This document shows positions 1 to 13,400 of a stretch of 64,000 bases of DNA, in pieces (position 1 is the first letter of the stretch; each line of letters opens with the position of its first letter). Position numbers and translations under genes: made by a program. The DNA lies in the NCBI RefSeq assembly GCF_000315625.1, contig NW_005434613.1, positions 375,034 to 439,033 on the forward strand, in the 5' to 3' direction. Source of the DNA: Guillardia theta CCMP2712. Lineage: Eukaryota; Cryptophyceae; Pyrenomonadales; Geminigeraceae. Below the pieces are notes generated by a model. It was not told the origin of the DNA and ran no database searches. It saw only the letters and a program-made list of their open reading frames with translations.

Positions 1-1450
1 CTCCACAAACAAGGCGTTGATCTGCACGGACGTGTTGCCCTGCATGTTTGCTAACGAAGGGGCGACGCTGAGGATCTTCGGCCTTGGCAAGACCTCCACT
101 CGAACTTCGTGCAACGCACTGGTATCCTCTCCTCCAAACGCCGTCCCGCCGTTGTCCAGCGCCAAGATCTGCAGCACGACAACTCCGAACTCCTCAGGAG
201 AGGTGGACAGGGTAAGAGTGCCGTCTTGACGCAACGAAGGCATGTTGGTGAAGAGGTAGGAGCCATCGGGAATGACGCTGACTAGGAACGTGACACTCTG
301 AAACGCCTCCATTCTCGTTCCAGGACTGATGTCCGTCGCAAACTTGGGCAGGCTGTATTCAGAACCCTGGATGACTTTGAGGTCGGGCTGAGGGATGGAG
401 AACGAGGGCGGCTGGTTGACGATGAGGAAATTTAGAGTCAGAAGGAGCTTGTCGCTCGAGTCCCTTCCTCCCCTGAGTGTCCCGCCGTCGTCGACGAGGA
501 CGACGCTGACGTCACAAGTCCCCTGCCAGAACCCTTGCCAGTCGAAGTTGAGATACCCCGACAGGTTCACGTGCGGGCGCTGGACAAACAAGGAGGAGTT
601 GCAGTCGCCCAGGAGCGAGCTGATGAAACTCAGCTTCTGATTCCTCTCGTCCAGCGGCTGCTCAACGAGCTGCAGGACCTGCTTGCTGTACGTTCCGCTG
701 TCAAGGCTCGGGATGATAAGGTGATTGAAGAGAGTGCGGAACGAGGGCGCTGTGTTGACAGGCTGAACGTGGAGGGAAAAGGTGGAGGTTGTGAGGTCAG
801 AACCATTCCTTGCAGTCCCTCCGTCGTCTTGCAGCGTGACTGTGACGTCAAAGTCTCCGTTGACATACTGACCAACAGAGAAGCAGAGTGTTCCGTTGAG
901 CGACAGGTGGAAGGAAGAGAACACTTGGCTCCCGTTCCAGGCGCTGGCAACAGCAGCAGTGTCCCTGAGCGAGAAGGTCATGCTCTGGTTGGCCTCGAAC
1001 CAGGGGCCTGGCGATATCTTGGTAGCAAAGTTAAGGTAGCAATGAGACTCGGTGCCTTCCAGGATGGCTATCTGCGGGAGGAGAGTGAACGAGGGAGGAG
1101 CGTTGGGGCTGAACAGGAGGAGGGTGAACGTTTGCTCGAGCGACCTGTTGTAGTTTCCTGTCGCGGGATCTCCCGGCCCGTTGTCGGAGAGGATGACGCG
1201 GAAACGAGCAGAGCCGAAGGCGAACCGGGCGGTAGAGAAGGACAGAGTTCCCACCAGCTGACCCCCGTCAGCTGAGAAACCGAGAGATGGAGGGTCGACG
1301 AAGAGCTCAGGAGAGTCGAAATTGAACGACCAGGTGAGCGACTGGTTGACATCGTTCTCTCCAGCTGAGACATTGTGCGCAAACACAAGCAGCTGCCTCG
1401 CTCCTGAGATGCCGGTAACGTCAGTCGCCTGGAACGTCGGGATGTGATTG
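1..1450 (-). other. Cadherin-like array II, and start of a new TIG domain at the window edge
   Basis: The 3342-1 exon is open for all 1,114 codons. From about 1430 downward it repeats the cadherin-like pattern: TNHIPTFQAT, NAPPSFTLLPQ, VNTAPSFRTL and VNQPPSFSIPQ, with the same ISPGxxxExxQ segment and D-D/N-G-G-T-x-x-G-G loop as array I. The last residues before the edge (PKILSVAPSLANMQGNTSVQ) look like the opening strand of another TIG/IPT domain. The protein therefore returns to TIG repeats beyond this window and its true C-terminus is unseen. Confidence 0.7.
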
Positions 1451-4400
1451 GTGGGCAGGACTCTGATCGTGAAGTTGTGGAGAGGACTTGTCAAGTCGAC
1501 CTGAGGGACGTTGAAGTTGAAAGCGTGGTCGGAGATGCTAGCAGAGAACGACGACTCTCCTCTGATACCCCTGGACGTGAAGCAGAGAGTTCCATTCGGG
1601 GATATCGTCGGCATCTCTTCCAGAACAAGTTGCCAGTCTTGACTCTGTACGTGAAACTCCACACTCTGACAAGGGAAGTGCGAGGCCCCGTTCTTGCAGC
1701 ACAACCTCTCATCGGGGAAGGTACTTCCAAACACAGCCACAGTCGTCATGCTGGAAGAAGTTTGTTGGATGTACATCCCATTCACTCCCATGTAAGCTCC
1801 GGTTGTTGAATTCCGCGGCTGCAAACAAGTCTGTGCGTTGCAGCGCCAACCAGAAAAGGCGGTGCTGGTAGCAACTTCAGCGAAGGACGCGATGGCATTG
1901 TTGATGCCGTTGGCTACCATGATACTCTTTCCCTCGTCGTCCGAGACGACAGAAACAGCACCGATGAGCGAGTCAACCTTGTTGAAGTAGAAGGAGTAGA
2001 CCACCACCCCATACTCCAGGCTCATGGCCATGAGCTTCGGGCCAGAGTTTGACTCGTAGTACTGCCATTCAGTGATCCCTCCTGCATCGATCCTCAGGTT
2101 GTAGCCATGGTGGGAGACTTGATACTCCGTCAGGTCCCTGTTCCTCAGCCGCAAGTTCTCGTACTCAGTGATTGAGCTCATTTCAGTAAACTTCTTCAGC
2201 TGCACGTTGTACTGCAAGATCGTTGACTTCGGCTGCGCGTTGACACTCGCGACTTGCCCGATCGCCAGGTAAGTCGTGCCATCGGACACGAAGCTGTACA
2301 ACTTCTTCACCCCGCGCAAGCAAGGAGTTGAGAAATCGGTGTCGGAATTCAGACAAGTCGGCAGGCAGAACAGTTTGCGGCTGTAAACATCAGCTCTGAT
2401 CGTGGGAACACTCTTGAATTCACTTCCAAGGTTCTGAAGGAACACGTAGGTCCTGCTGTCGGAGTCTAGAATGTAAACTGGTAACGAGACGCATTTGGCC
2501 TGCCCAGGAGAATTTCCCAAACCCACAACAAGGAGGTCCGTCATTGTGTTCTTGTAAGACGCTTTGACCACCTCGATGTCAATGTTCTCGGCCTTTGGCA
2601 GGGAGAAGCTGTTGTACCTTGCGAAGGTGATGTTTGAACATTGAAGCTCGTTCTTGACGATCCCGTTCACAATGTCGCAGCTCGACACGTTATAGTCGAT
2701 CATCCAGAACTGAATGTCATACTGCGTCTCTTCCTCTATCGACACGATGAGATGGTTCAACCTGTCCAATCTTGCCAAGGAAGCATTCACGTTGGCGACC
2801 CTGTTGACTTGTTGAAATTTTAGCTCCGTAGAACTCCAGGAATACAGGGCGGATCCGGAGCAGTTGAGATCTGAGGCATGAATGTAGGAGAACAAGAGAT
2901 AGTGATTGATCTTGTTAAATCTCTCATTCGTAAAGTAGTTCAGCGCACTCAGACTCGGATTTTCTTTCCCATCGCACGTCAGATACGGAACACACTGAAT
3001 CTCTTCAAACTTGTCACCCATCAGGCGATAAACACAGGTCTTATGTGCATATGCAACGTAGAAGCAATACATCACAGTGTCTGGATAGCTCGTCGGCGAC
3101 ATGTCTCCGAACTTGACAAACATCGCTGGCTCAGAGTTCTGAATCACTTGCGCAGCTGTAAACTCGTCATTCTGCCTGCGCATGATCACGATGTCTACGG
3201 AGTTGTTGGAGCCCACGACGGTCTGGTTGGCGATCAGCAAGAAGTTCTTGCTCCCGGCAGAGAACTGGTGGAAACCCAGGGAGCGAGAAGTCCACAAGAT
3301 CTTCGGGCACGCCTTGGGGTCAAGGCAATCATTGAAGGAATCCTGGATATGCGTGATCAGCATCAGATGTGACAGACAAGACAAGATGTAACAGACAAGA
3401 CAAATGTATCATAGAAGACATCTCACCTTGAAGTCGTTGAAGTTTCTTTCCCCGTCCTTGATGACGTCGATGTATCTCAACTGCCCGTCAGCATCTCGGC
3501 TGAACGAGGACAAAGCGCCATCGTAGAAGGAGGCGACGACGACGCGGGTGCCATACCCACTTACAAACACACTGTGCGCTCCAATCAGCCCGTCGACAAC
3601 ACGATTGTTGTCTGTTTGATCCCCATCGGTGATCTTTCCCATGAAGGAAAGCATTCCTGTTGTACTATCCACTTGGAAGATCATAACAGTATTCAGCAAG
3701 TCAGACACTGCATACAGATTCTGATAGTCAGAGGAAATGGCGATGCTCTGCAAGAACAACAAGTCAGTATCTACTCCTGCATCCTGCCATGGCTCTACCT
3801 GCAATCCCAGAGCTGAATCGTACAAGACGGTGTCGTTGTTCTGATGAAGTTGTCCACTCTCCGGATTCCTCGAAAACAGCAGAATTTTCTTGATTCGCAT
3901 ATCAGAACAGACAAGAACAACCCAGACATATACAACCTGAGACTCTCTTGCAGCTACATACACGCTGATGTTGCTTGCAACGATCGAGACAGGTCCCTCA
4001 AGGTACTGAACTTTGCTGTAGATCGGTTTCCAGGTAAGCTCTGATATCCCGCTCACTGCGTCTCGGGTTGCAAAGATCAAAGAGACTGAGGCATCCAGGT
4101 AGTCTTGCAGCAGCTTGACTGAGACAGCGTTGGGAGTAAGAATTGCCTGACCGCCCCCGAAGTCAGTTCGAGATGGACATTCTTCAAGCTGTAAGACCCT
4201 CGTCAGTCGAGCCTGTTGCTAAACACAACAAGAACAACCTCAAGGAAGAATCCATCATTCCATCGCAAGAAGAGGGAGGCGCTGGAGCCCTGAGGGACCA
4301 CTAGGAAAATCTCCCTTGACCATTCGTAGAAGGAAACCTGTTTCAAGTCAAACTTCATCGCATCTTGACTTTCTCGTTCTTGCTCACCGATTCAGCCATT

Positions 4401-7400
4401 GTTGTAGAAATGTTCTGAACTCGCAGACATGTCAGAGCGTTGCTAGCAGAGCACTTGTAGACGAGCGAGGGTTGCTGAAGCAACACAGTCAGGAAAACAG
4501 GAACTATAAAAATTCTACTATTGAGCTCACTGTATCATCAAGGATGGATATCACAACATGCAGATAGTTCCCAATAATCTTCGTAGCAACTCCAGAAGCA
4601 AGTGGCGATGCGTCGTTGAGGGTGAGAACTTTGTCAAGAACTAGTCCTTCTGAATCTGCCCAACAAGCTTACTCCTTGACCTTCAATGAAGCTGAACATA
4701 CCTTGAACAATACGATACAACGTCGCTAGAGGACATGATGGACAAGAGGGAGCGAACGAAGTCAGTGCGATGTAATCTTGTCCGCCATATGAGAAGTTGG
4801 TGATAGCAGATGAGTGCTGATTGTCTATTTCTGTTCTGTTCGCCAGTGCAAGCGAAATAGAACCTCCATCCTCAATGATCGGGTACGCATAACTTGATCC
4901 AACATAGTTGACGACGATAGCATACTTCATCTGCGTCATGTTATGATCGATGATCGTCCACTGTAACAATCACATCTCAGTCATGATCACATGAATCGCT
5001 CAGAGGGTACCTGTCTTGCTCCGTTCGTGGGAACGGCTTGAATCTCATAAAGAAGACTGTTGGAGCGATTGAAACCAAACAGGTAAGAATGCACTTGTAA
5101 TGATACTGAATCCCAGCTCCTTGCCGCGAGGAAATAATCATTCCCGCCGACCTCGAAATGTAGAAATGAAGAATATCCACAGGATTGGAAGGGCGCTGGT
5201 GTCGAGGCCTCCCAGTTTTCTCTGCTCAACGACCAAGGCAGCAGAGTCGTGACGAAAGTCCAGGTCGAATCATTCGCTGCCCTCTGGTAGACTTCGCTAG
5301 ATGTCAGGAAGTAGAATGAAGTGAAAGTTCCGGTCAGGTTCTGATTGAGGTATCCTGCCGCTGTCGTGTACCACAACCTGGTCGTGCGCTCAGTCGTAGG
5401 AATGAATCCGCAGTCTCGCTGCAGGCAAACTCGCTGTATTAAGGGAATCCATCCCCAGTCCGTCAGGTTGCTTTCTTGTACGAACCTCTCAACAGAGACT
5501 GAAGTACGTCTGAAGCCAAAGTCCCAAGGAGGGGTCACACAAAAGATCGAGGTACAGGACTGGGAGGAACAGGACAGGTTGGCCTCAGCAGAAACCATCG
5601 AGTGACTGCCGTATGAGAATCGGCAACGATATCGCTGAGGAGTCGGAGGAGTCAGTGGACACGAGGAGACGGTCGTACGAGCTCACCTCGTTGGCCTTGA
5701 AGTTACCGATGACCTTCATGCTCGCGTTTGTCTCGATGGGACTCCACGTAAGAGAAGGAGAGTTCCATCCGTTGGGTAGAGGACTTCTCGTGCTGACCCA
5801 GTACTCTTCCTTGAACGGGAAGACTTTGGGGATTTCTCCCTTCGCCCTGGTAGCAAGTCAATCGGACGAGAGCAGACAGAGCTCGGAGGTGCAGTACCAT
5901 TGATACATGGAGACAACCTGGTCTCGTGTCAACGAGCTCTTGAAGATCTTTACGTGTTTCAGCAGGCCAACGTGCGGGAAAACATCGCCAGTCTCCCTGT
6001 CCTCCAGGTTTCCAACTGTGAAAGGGACCCTAGAGGCTGCGCACTTGCGCTGAGACATGAAAGGGTACGTGATAGCGCCACATTGCTGCTGTCCACATGC
6101 ATGGACGCTATGAACCTGAGAGGTGAAGTTACACATGACCATGATTTCATCAAGAAAGCAAGATTCACCATCTCGCCATTGACAAACAGCGTCACGTTCC
6201 TTCCATCGTAAGTACCAACCACGTGAGTCCATCGGTAGAGGTCAAGAGCAGGAGTGACGGCGTGGACCAGTCTGGCTGTACTGCCCTCTAGGGACATCTC
6301 GAAGAAGAAAGTCGTCGAACCTCCGTTGGCGTCCATGATGTTACTGTACGCTAGCCTCCAACCTGACAGGCAGTCTGGGTTCTGCTGGTAGACTCCCACC
6401 AGCCCGGAGAACGGGGTTGAATCTCGCTCCATGGTGAAGAGCACTTCAACGGCTAGGCTGCTGCTGGGCAGCTGATTTCTCTTGAAGGGATCCAGCAGCT
6501 CAATGTCGTCAGTGATGTAGAGCCCGACATTGAGGTTGCCGTCGAGCTGCATGCTCTCGAACTTGCCGTTGTTGACCAGAAAAGTGCGAGAGCTCAAGGG
6601 GAGAGGAGCTGCCACGTCCAAGTGAAGAGAGCACCTGTTGACGCATCCCGTCAGCCTTCGTCTCAACCTGACTGCGCTCTTACCTTGGGCCTGTCAGCAC
6701 CAACCCTCCAAGTCCTGAGCTGGAGTCCGTGAAGACAGCATCAGCGATGGTGGTGTCAGAAGATTGGCGGCAGTCACTAGCGGTGCTGCTCCGGATGTAG
6801 GTGCAAGATTCTCCAGTGCAGGACACAGTTTGACCCGAGCTGAAGTTGTTCACTTGATCACTGACGTGCGAACGTTGCAGACTTTGACCGTTGAAATCCC
6901 ATGACCCAACACAACTTGTTGGCAGAGGTATGCCTGCGTTCTGCTGTGGGCTTGCAGAAGAGGCGAGCTCAGCTAGAGTCGGGCAGCCGTTTGCTGATAT
7001 CAAGAAAGTACTGTTGCCACTGCTGAAACTTTCCCATCCACAGAGGAACGATAGAAATTTGGACCCTTGAGGCATATCAGTGCTGACCTTTTCCATCTTG
7101 ATCCTCTCCTCCCCTACAAACACACTTAAGACGAGAAATTTCTCCATATGTACAACAACTTACCATCAACAAGTCTGTCGACAAAGATATTGCTCCCTGT
7201 GATGTTGAGCCTGTAGATTGAAATGGAATTCTCATACATATCCACACCATACACGTATCTTCCGTCGGGACTGAAAGCTGCAAAGAAAGGTCAGCAAACT
7301 TGTCATGACACGATACTTCACATCACCTCTGGCCTGCGACGACAAAAGTCCCTGCTCTTGGCCGATCTTGTCCACTCCATGGGAAACATAGTTCAACCAA

Positions 7401-10400
7401 CCGTCTGAGGACAGGTTGTACCTAGACAAAGATGCTGGCAGGAAGCATTTGGCTGTTGAGATCATGGTAGCAAAGTTGTCCACACATAGTGACCTGACGT
7501 TTTCATAGACTTGAACATGTTTGACCTGCTTGTCGCTCATGCAGACTTGATTGGTCATATCTGACACCCAAAGGCGATCGGCGGATACGTTGCCCTGGTC
7601 AACATTTGCGAACTGGAAGTCTGGCGGGTCATTGATGGAGACAATCTGCAATGAGAAATGATGTACAATGCTGAATGGCTCATCTAGCGGCAGACCCGAC
7701 GCTCCGTTGTCTTTAAGCCGAAAGTCGATGGAAATGTTGCCCGAGAAGAATGGAGTGAAGTACAACACAAGCTCTCCAAACTTCGCGTTGAATGTGAGAG
7801 ATGGGAACTTGGCAAACGCGTTTGGCGGGAAGATTCTTTCGACGACCAAGGACAGTGTCTGACTTGCTTCGTTGGCTGGCCCCGGGCTGACGTCAACAAG
7901 GAATTGCGACAGGATTGCTTTGCCATGGTTTTCAGAGAGCTGATAATTGGAGTACTGTGAAGATATGGCAAAGGACGGCGGATCATCAACGCAAGTGACA
8001 TTTAGCATGATCTGATAGATGGAAGTTGAGTTTTGTCCACGATACATCGTACCTCCATCATCCTGTAGTGATAAGTTCACGTATGTGATGCCGCAGTAAT
8101 TTGGGTCTGGGATGACTTGGATGTAGCCAGAGCCATTGATGATGGATGTGTTGACCAGAAGCACGTCGGACGGAGCAGCAGAGGTGAAGAATGAAACAGT
8201 TTGAGACGGTTCGTACATGCTCGCATGACCGTCTGAGCTGATGTTCTCCGCGAACAGGAGCAGGTCGCTTCTAGAGTCTTCCAAGAATGAGATCTCAGGA
8301 AGCACAAGTTGAAAGGCAGGCTGCAAGTTTTGAAACAGAACATCGATGGTCAGCTTCAATGCCCTCGACATCTTCTGCGTCCCATCAGCCGTATGGTTGT
8401 CTTGAAGGTAGACTGAGAAAGAGATAGTCCCTGATACATGCGGTTTCAAGGTAAACGACAGGCTCCCGTCCGCATAATCCAGAGCAGGTTCTGAATCGAA
8501 GATCGCTTTGCTTGCGTTCATGTCATCAGGGACAATAAAAAAAGTAGCTGTTTGCGTTTCGCACGAGTACCTCTCCGGGCAGTTCTCAGAGCCAGTTCCA
8601 TCCTCGAACACGCCACATGAGATGGCGTAGGCAAACGAGGAGTATCGATGCGACAAGGAGTTGTAGTCCGTGCAAGACCTTTCCAGCGGAGGCTGAAAAA
8701 TATCTCCGGCAGGACCAAGACAGCCTGTATCTTCCACAAGAGCAAACCTGTCGGTCACGAGCTCGAAGTAGGGAGGATCATTGACAGGCAAAACATCAAT
8801 CGTGATGTTGGAGATCGGACTTGAATCGTCTCCTCCTCCGCTATCACGCAGGTACAAGCTGTACAAGGCACTCCCAAAGCGATGGAGGACTGGCTTGATG
8901 ATGAGAACCCCAAACTCTCCGTCCGTTACCATACTCTCGACATCCAACAAGCCCGGCTCGCCTTCAACGGGGTAGATCACCCATGTCAAGTCCTGAGCTT
9001 GTTCGTTCCAACCTCCCCGAGAAACGTTGCCTGCAACTTTCAGTCGAGTTTTGTCAGCATCCTCCTTGATTGTGACGCTCTCGTTGAGCAGGGAGAACGT
9101 CGGCGGCTGGTTGACCTCCAGGATTCTCAAGTTGACGCGATAGGGCACCACTGAGCCCTGGACGCGTTCGCAGCTGTCGGAGAAGTTCCTCTCCAACGTC
9201 AAGTCGAACACGATGAGACCATTCCGCTGAGGGGCGAGGGGGCATGTGATGTTTCCGTTGAGGTTGGCCGTACAACCAGCCTCAGATGTCAGCAACCAGT
9301 ACTGCCGATCGCTCTGTGCGATGTCGAAGAACGTCACGTTGGTGGTAGCGTTGGCCTCGTAGGGGATCCTTACCTCGAAGACAGAGAGGGCTATGAAGTA
9401 CTTGTTGTTCAAGGGCAAGACCGCAAGATCTTGAAAGGCTGAGAGAGTGAAGGTGCCGTCTGAGTTTTCAAGGACTTGGTAATCATGTTGGACAAGGTAC
9501 CAGTAAGGCTCGATCTCCACCGTAAAGTTGTGTGGCTCCGACCTGTTCACCCCGCCGTTTTCTGTTCCCCCGTTGTCCTCGAGAAAGACGTGAATCACAA
9601 ACTGACCGTATGATGCTGATGTGTTGGGAGCTCGGACCGTGATATTCCCCTCTTTGTTTACCTCTATCTCAGTTTCTTGAAACAGACTGAAGTCGCCGTC
9701 AGCAAATTCGACCCGGAAGCTGTAGTCCTGAAATTCCTCCAACGGCCCAGTTGTGATGTTTTCTGCAACTCGCCCTCGTTGCCAACGGGCTGAGTACTGC
9801 ACGACCAGACATGAAAGAAGTTGTGAGAACGAAGGTTGGTTGTTGACGGGCACGATCGTCAAGATGAGATAGTGAGGTTCAGAAGTGTTGATCCCCCCGT
9901 TGTCCCATCCACCATTATCAACAAGAACAAGCGTCAACATCGCTGCTCCATCCAGAAAGCTCTTGAGCTGGAATGTCAAGTTCCCTTGCCCATTCACAAT
10001 CTCTACGCTGGGCTGGATCTCGAACAAATCAGATGCGTTTGTTGTCACCTGGAACGACAAGGACTGGTTGACTTCATCGTAGGCCGTCAGGGGTCCTGGT
10101 CGTATATCAGAGAGGACGTCTGTGTTGCTGTACAGCTGACTCGAACTTGAAGCTTCCAACACGGCCAGAGTTGCAGTGCAATTGAAGGTAGGAGCATCAT
10201 TCACAGCTGAGATAGTGACGTTCACGACGTGAAGTTCGGAGACATTCGTTCCTCCGTTGGCTGTTCCTCCGTCGTCAAACAGAAGAATTTCAAGAGAGAC
10301 AAACCCATTCTGGTTGGGTTTGGAGTAGAGGAGGTGGGTACCATCGCTGCCATCCTTCTCTACATAAGGAATCTGATCGAAGATGTCAAGACAGTCGAAC

Positions 10401-13400
10401 TGCAAGCAGGTTATCACGAAGCTCAACGACTGAGACTGCTCGTCACTCGGCCCAGAGCTGATGTTATGGAAGATAGCTACCGAGTTCGTCCCAAAGTCCT
10501 CAAGCAGGGGGATCTCCGTCTGACTGATCTCAAACGTGGGGGCATCGTTCACCGGGATGATCTCGATCTCGATCCCCGTCACCTGCGACACGTTCTGCCC
10601 CCCGTACTCTACGCCTCCGTTGTCCTGTAGCGTGATGTTGAAGTAGAAGTTCCCGTTCACATTGTGACCCGTCCTGAAGATCAAGTAGCCTGTCCTGTTC
10701 TGTATCTCGATGTACGGAGCAATGTCGAACATGCCCGTGTATGGCTCAGCCCAGTCGAAGACGAAGGTCAGCTGCTGGTACCACTCGTTGTCGGCTCCAG
10801 GCGAGATATTCTCTACGAAGGACTGGTTGTACACGCCGAAGTCTTCGATAGCCGAGGCTGTGGAGTTAGGCACCTCGAACGTGGGGGCGTCGTTCACCGG
10901 AATGATCTCGATCTCGATCCCCGTCACCTGCGACACGTTCTGCCCCCCGTACTCTACGCCTCCATTGTCCTGTAGAGACATTGATTGTAAACTGACCATT
11001 CTCGTTGTGGATCAGCGAGATATTCAGCATCGAGTATCCCTTTCCCAAGTTTTCACCGTCGTGGACGAAGATTAGTGTGGGTGACTCTACAAGTTTCTCC
11101 TCGCCTGTCGTGACCAACAAGGAGAAGGTGAGGTTTTGAAACCTCTCGTCGTACTGCTGATGACCAGCAGAAACGTTCAGCAGGAACCCGTTGACCTCCA
11201 TCATGTCCTCGTACAAGAAGTAAGAACCGTTGAACTCGAAGAACGGCCTCAAGTTCTTAGGGATCACGTTGAGGTTTAGGATGTGCCATGAGTCCCCCAG
11301 GCTGATGTTGTACTCTACAAATCCGTTGCGGGATTCGCTCGCCTGGACCTCCAGGTCGGCGGATCGGCACATGGGATCGCATACGGGCTTGAAGGTGAGA
11401 ACAAGAATGCCAGGATCAACTCCATCAGCAGGTTGTAAAGCATCACCAGTGTACGCCCGATATGTCACGGCGATGACTGAGAACTCAACGATCTGCTGAC
11501 CTTGACTGTTGACATAGGAATCCCTTGGAGGGAATTCAATATTGATGAACTGTGTCTCCTCTATCAGACCTCCTTGCTTCAGATCCAACGAGTCGTTACG
11601 TGTTGTGAAGGTGACATCGCTGGAATAATTCGACCTCGCATGCAGAGAGAGCGACAGGTTCGTGAAGTTCAAACCAGGCATCACAAACTTCTGCTCAAAG
11701 TTTGACAGGTAGTCAAACACCTTCTTGATGTTTGCAAACAGCGGATTGCGAATCTCAAAGATCAAACTTCCATTGCCAGGCCCCTCCATTGATCCAACCT
11801 GTAGCACTTCGCTCGTGAACGCAACTTGCTTTGTCTCACTTTGAAGCCACTCCTTCAACTTCTGACAGATGCGATCTCCCGGTATCAAAGAATCCATCGT
11901 GTACTGAGGATACATGATGAGTTGGATGTAATACCGCAGTACGCTCAGCGTGAGGTAGTGTGTCTGTGAAACGTTGATCCCCCCATTCACGGTACCCCCG
12001 TCGTCGACCGCAAAGATTTCCAGCTCAGCAACGCCGCTAGTCCAGGGCTTCAGCAGGAATTCAAAGACGTAGAAGTCGCTGACGTTTCGTATCTGAATGT
12101 CGCTAACGAGGTCGCTGATCGACTTTGACGTGTTCAGGACTAGCGATCCGTTGACAAAGTCCTCCTGAGTGACGTTGGCGATGATACTGAAGGTCAGGAG
12201 CTGCTGCCTTTCGTTGTCTATCCCCTCCTTGTTCTGGTTTCCTTTCAGCACGTGCGTTACTACTGATCCATCGCTGACCTGCCTGTCTCCTTCCCACACG
12301 CTGTAAGCTGAGCCACAGCAGACCCCGGCTTCACAGCACGTCGCTCCCTGCCCTCCTTGGCAGAGGTCGAAGCTCGGTTGCTGATTCACTGCCAGACTCT
12401 CGATCTCTAGCTTGAAGGGGCCGAACGTGTCAATCCCTCCGTTCTCCGTCCCTCCGGAGTCTTTTAGGAACACGTCGACCGTCTCTTGGCCGGTAGAGTC
12501 CAGCTCCAGGCAGAAGGACACGCTCGCCGCCTTGCCTGCGTCTTCGATCAGGAAGGAGAGGTTGTAGATCTGAAGCCCGGAAGTAGAGGAGGAGTTATAG
12601 TACATCCAAATGCTCTGGTTGCCCTCCCCAGGGACCCCAGGGGCGGCAGAGGAAAAGTTGTATAAGGGGAGTGGGAATTTTTCAAGGCAGAGATCTGGCC
12701 CCGGGCAGTCAATGCAATTCTGCAGGACCTGAAGTTTACACGCATAGCTCGTGATGTTGTCACAATATTCACAAGACAACTTGGGGTAGTTTGCATTCTC
12801 AGCCTGGCAAAGAAATTCCATGAAGGGAGGATCATTCACTGGCTGGACATCGATGGAGAAATGGTACATCTTGGAGGTGTTCGATCCTCCATTAAGAGTT
12901 CCTCCGTCGTCAAAGGCGTACAGGGAAATGTTGGAACTCCCGAACGCGTTGGGCTGAGTTGCGAAGTTGAGAGTACCGTTGGCGAACAGAGCAGGAACCT
13001 CACCAAACATATCGTAGGACAACGTCAAAAGTGAGAAACTGACAATCTGAAGAGCTTCCGGCCAGTCCTCGTTCTGCGGTCCGACTGTTGTGACGTTGAT
13101 GGGACCTGGAAACTTCTGGGCAAAGTCATAGAAAGCCTGACCGGCATCCCATTGGTCTTCGAGTCCAGAGAGCATCAGGTTGGACAGGACGATGTAGGGA
13201 GGATCGTTTCTTGGCAGTATGTTGATGTAGAAGTTGATCACCTCGGATTGAGTGAGGACGTTTGAGCTCGTGTCGAGAATCACTTTCTGAAATGTCAATG
13301 ATAAATTTCCAAAGACATAGGGTCTGACATTGAACAGCAGGTTGCCGTAGCTGTCGATTGTTGGTACATGAGAGAAGTAATCTTCAAGGGCGTACTCGAA